Assembly: GCA_002377585.1 (NCBI GenBank)
Contig: DFQC01000018.1
Span: 1-6,653 of the forward strand
DNA from: Anaerolineales bacterium UBA3499
GTDB taxonomy: Bacteria; Chloroflexota; Anaerolineae; Anaerolineales; UBA11657
Length of the DNA: 6,653 nucleotides
Direction of reading: 5' to 3'
Shown: piece after piece, positions 4,805-6,653 of the stretch
Layout of the letters: each line of letters opens with the position of its first letter
Position numbering within the stretch: position 1 is the first letter of the stretch
Translations under genes and position numbers: made by a program
The notes under the pieces: model-generated
Seen by the model: only the letters and a program-made list of their open reading frames with translations
Database searches by the model: none
What the model was told of the DNA's origin: nothing

Positions 4805-6547
4805 ATGAATTTTAGTCAAAAGTTCAGCTCCATGCCTAAGGTACTATTAATATTAATGGTAATCACAGGTGTGTTGCTTGCTTCTTGTTCACCTCAGGTT
4901 GTAGAGGTCGAAAAAGAAGTAGTAGTAACTCAAGTTGTAAAAGAAGAAGTAGTAGTTGAGAAGGAAGTAGAAGTTGAAGTAGTTAAAGAAGTAGAAGTTG
5001 AAAAGGTTGAGTATGTTGAAGTTGAGGTTGAGGCAGAACCGGCACCGCGTGAGCCAGTTACATTTACTTATGCTCATAACGGACCAATTCGTACCATGGA
5101 TGCTCCTGTAACCTGGTATGGCTCAACTCACTGGCTTACTAACACCATTTACGAATGCTTGATTTGGAGAAACTGGGATCTTTCCGGTTATCATGGTCAG
5201 GCTGCTGAAAGCTGGGAAGCACTTGATGACACCACTTGGCGTTTCAACTTGCGTCCAGGTATTACCTTCCATAACGGTGAGCCTCTTGACGCTGAAGCAG
5301 TGAAATGGAATCTTGATCGTGTAAGATCACGTGAAGACTTCCTTGTTCACCCACAGTGGCAATTCATAAGCGATGTCAAGATTGTTGATGACGTAACTGT
5401 TGACATCATGACAGGCGCTCCAGAAGCTTACTTCGAATATGTAGTAAGTTATAATGGTTGTGAGCTACTACCTCCAGACTATATGGCAGAAGTTGGTGAA
5501 GAAGAGTTTGCCAGGACCCCAGTTGGTTCTGGTCCATACAAGTTGGTAGAGTTTACCGAGAGTGACAAATACACAATGGAAGCATGGGATGACTATTGGG
5601 GTGGACGCCCTGATGTTGATACAATCATCTATCAGGTGATTCCGGATAGTGCTACACAGGTACAAGCTATGATTACCGGTGACGTTGATATGATGGCCAA
5701 AGTGCCTGAGCCGGACAGAATCAAGTTAGCTTCGACTCCTGGTATTGGTTTGCTTCTAGCTCCAATGAACAGAATGCATCACTTGTATCTAAGAGCAGAC
5801 ACTGAGCCTGGTACCATGGATGAGGTTTATCCAGACTACCAGCCTGTTACACTTGACCCACTAGTACGTCAGGCCGTGTCGCACGCACTAGATCGTACTA
5901 CGCTAGCATCTGTGCAAGGTGCAGCGGTACCGAACTTAGTCCGTGTCTGTGCAGGTTATCCTGAAGGTTTTGCAGACAAGTACTATGGTGAAGCAGCAGC
6001 TGACGCAGAGTTTGATCCAGATGCAGCCAAGCAGTTGTTGATCGATGCTGGATACGATCCAGATGGCGGCAACAAACCTAAGGTTTACTTCGAGAGTCTA
6101 ACCAATCAATATGGTAACGAGAAAGAAGTTGCTGAGGTTGCAGCAGTTATGCTCGAGACAGTTGGCTTTGATGTAGAACTTACTGTCATGGATAACTCAG
6201 CCTACTCTGAGCAAATTCAGGGTCCAGGTGCTAATCGTGACATTATGTTGACTACACTTGGTTGTGGTCCTGCAATGACACCTTTGTTCTACCAATGTGA
6301 TTGGCCTGGTAAGAACAATGGGCAATGTGTTCCAGAATGGGATGCTAATAGTGATAAGATTATGCAAACCGTTGACTCAGCCGCAAGGTTGGATCTATGG
6401 GCAGATTGGCAAGAGTATTATCTAGAGTGGGGTGGAGACGTCGTACTCTATGAAATGCAGAATGTTATTGCTATCAATAATGACTTTGAATGGGAAGCTC
6501 GTAAGGATGGTTGGATGACCTTCCGAGACCTCAAGGTCGCTCAGTAA
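4805..6547 (+). CDS. ABC transporter substrate-binding lipoprotein, family 5 peptide/opine type (580 aa)
   Basis: An extracytoplasmic lipoprotein that captures a ligand for an ABC importer. Residues 1-28 are a lipoprotein signal: lysines at 6 and 12, a hydrophobic stretch at about 13-25, and lipobox LLASC with the modified Cys at 28. Residues 31-77 are a low-complexity spacer of alternating Val and Glu/Lys. The SBP_bac_5 domain follows, with WRFNLRPGITFHNGEP (145-160), a V-K-W-N-LDR helix, PVGSGPYKLVEF (239-250), VRQAVSHALDR in the middle, AKQLLIDAGYDPDGG towards the C-terminal half, and an end at FRDLKVAQ. Members bind oligopeptides, dipeptides, nickel or opine-like compounds, so the ligand is open. 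No permease or ATPase gene is in the window; they may lie downstream of the end hairpin. Arg codons are mostly CGT and C-ending codons seem more frequent than in the upstream genes, as expected of a highly expressed gene. Confidence 0.93.
   Translation: MNFSQKFSSMPKVLLILMVITGVLLASCSPQVVEVEKEVVVTQVVKEEVVVEKEVEVEVVKEVEVEKVEYVEVEVEAEPAPREPVTFTYAHNGPIRTMDAPVTWYGSTHWLTNTIYECLIWRNWDLSGYHGQAAESWEALDDTTWRFNLRPGITFHNGEPLDAEAVKWNLDRVRSREDFLVHPQWQFISDVKIVDDVTVDIMTGAPEAYFEYVVSYNGCELLPPDYMAEVGEEEFARTPVGSGPYKLVEFTESDKYTMEAWDDYWGGRPDVDTIIYQVIPDSATQVQAMITGDVDMMAKVPEPDRIKLASTPGIGLLLAPMNRMHHLYLRADTEPGTMDEVYPDYQPVTLDPLVRQAVSHALDRTTLASVQGAAVPNLVRVCAGYPEGFADKYYGEAAADAEFDPDAAKQLLIDAGYDPDGGNKPKVYFESLTNQYGNEKEVAEVAAVMLETVGFDVELTVMDNSAYSEQIQGPGANRDIMLTTLGCGPAMTPLFYQCDWPGKNNGQCVPEWDANSDKIMQTVDSAARLDLWADWQEYYLEWGGDVVLYEMQNVIAINNDFEWEARKDGWMTFRDLKVAQ
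4895..5035 (+). repeat. Low-complexity Val/Glu spacer-coding repeat
   Basis: This stretch is built from degenerate GAAGTA/GAAGTT units encoding alternating Val and Glu with some Lys. One 15-base unit, GAAGTAGAAGTTGAA, occurs exactly twice, at 4964-4978 and 4988-5002. The protein segment lies directly after the lipidated Cys and probably holds the binding domain away from the membrane. The repetitive DNA is a plausible site for slippage and length change. Confidence 0.85.
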
Positions 6548-6560
6548 TAAAGTGTCAGGA

Positions 6561-6593
6561 TAAGGAAACTATACGTTATAGTAAAGTTTCTTA
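6561..6593. repeat. Imperfect hairpin just after the binding-protein gene
   Basis: TAAGGAAACT (6561-6570) pairs with AGTTTCTTA (6585-6593) with one bulged G. A competing inner stem, ACTATA (6568-6573) with TATAGT (6577-6582), shares part of the left arm. It is AT-rich and weak, begins 14 bases after the stop codon, and may help protect the mRNA 3' region. Confidence 0.35.
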
Positions 6594-6604
6594 GAAAGTA
6601 ACAA

Positions 6605-6653
6605 AACTGCTTGGGGGGTCTGGGCTATGAGTCCTAAGATCCTCCAAGCAGTT
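6605..6653 (+). terminator. Strong stem-loop at the right edge, probable intrinsic terminator
   Basis: Positions 6605-6621 pair with 6637-6653 in a continuous 17-bp stem containing two G-U pairs (6615 with 6643, 6618 with 6640), around a 15-base loop. The outer arms are AACTGCTTGG and CCAAGCAGTT, and the inner part is GC-rich. It begins 58 bases after the binding-protein stop codon. An A-run precedes the stem, and the window ends at the last stem base, so the expected T-run cannot be seen. If T-rich sequence follows, it ends the operon. If permease genes follow, it could instead hold down their expression relative to the binding protein. Confidence 0.6.

Noticed and set aside
4889..5077. Minus-strand open frame rich in Asn, Phe and Tyr
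   Set aside because: It is the antisense reading of the Val/Glu repeat of the lipoprotein gene. Its composition is explained by that low-complexity DNA.
1..6653. CRISPR arrays, tRNA or rRNA genes, insertion sequences or phage genes
   Set aside because: No regularly spaced repeats, tRNA-like clover-leaf sequence, transposase or integrase motifs were seen on either strand.

Overview
The window holds six genes, all on the + strand: the tail of one gene cut by the left edge, then five complete genes. Gaps between genes are about 70 to 110 bases. The layout fits one transcription unit or a closely spaced gene cluster. The DNA is AT-leaning. The strongest lineage clue is the lipoprotein spacer of the last gene, a long run of alternating Val and Glu after the lipobox Cys. 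From memory, such 'VEVEKEVVV' spacers are very common in solute-binding lipoproteins of Chloroflexota, so a Chloroflexota genome is my best guess, possibly an environmental lineage such as SAR202. That is inference, not proof.

Layout: (1) 2-160, the C-terminal 52 residues of a succinylglutamate desuccinylase/aspartoacylase (AstE/AspA) family protein. (2) 262-1242, a complete AstE/AspA-family paralogue in which the first zinc ligand, the substrate-binding Arg and the catalytic Glu all appear replaced. (3) 1353-2369, a short class I/II aminotransferase-fold protein that has lost the PLP lysine and most other cofactor and substrate residues. (4) 2478-3647, an aminotransferase with the catalytic residues in place. 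(5) 3736-4734, a D-2-hydroxyacid dehydrogenase with an intact catalytic triad. (6) 4805-6547, a family 5 (peptide/opine type) ABC-transporter substrate-binding lipoprotein. A strong hairpin, probably a terminator, ends exactly at the right edge.

How they may work together (inference): the binding protein captures an amino-acid derivative or short peptide. A deacylase of the AstE/AspA family frees the amino acid, the aminotransferase turns it into a 2-oxo acid, and the dehydrogenase interconverts this with a D-2-hydroxy acid. The substrate cannot be read from the sequence.

The most interesting feature is that two of the five complete genes look like maintained pseudoenzymes, each beside a paralogue. 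The pseudo-aminotransferase keeps the Tyr that, in aspartate aminotransferase, reaches across the dimer into the neighbour's active site. The catalytically competent aminotransferase has Pro at that place. This complementary pattern suggests an obligate heteromeric aminotransferase. A 28-base perfect palindrome inside the active aminotransferase gene is a second unexplained signal.
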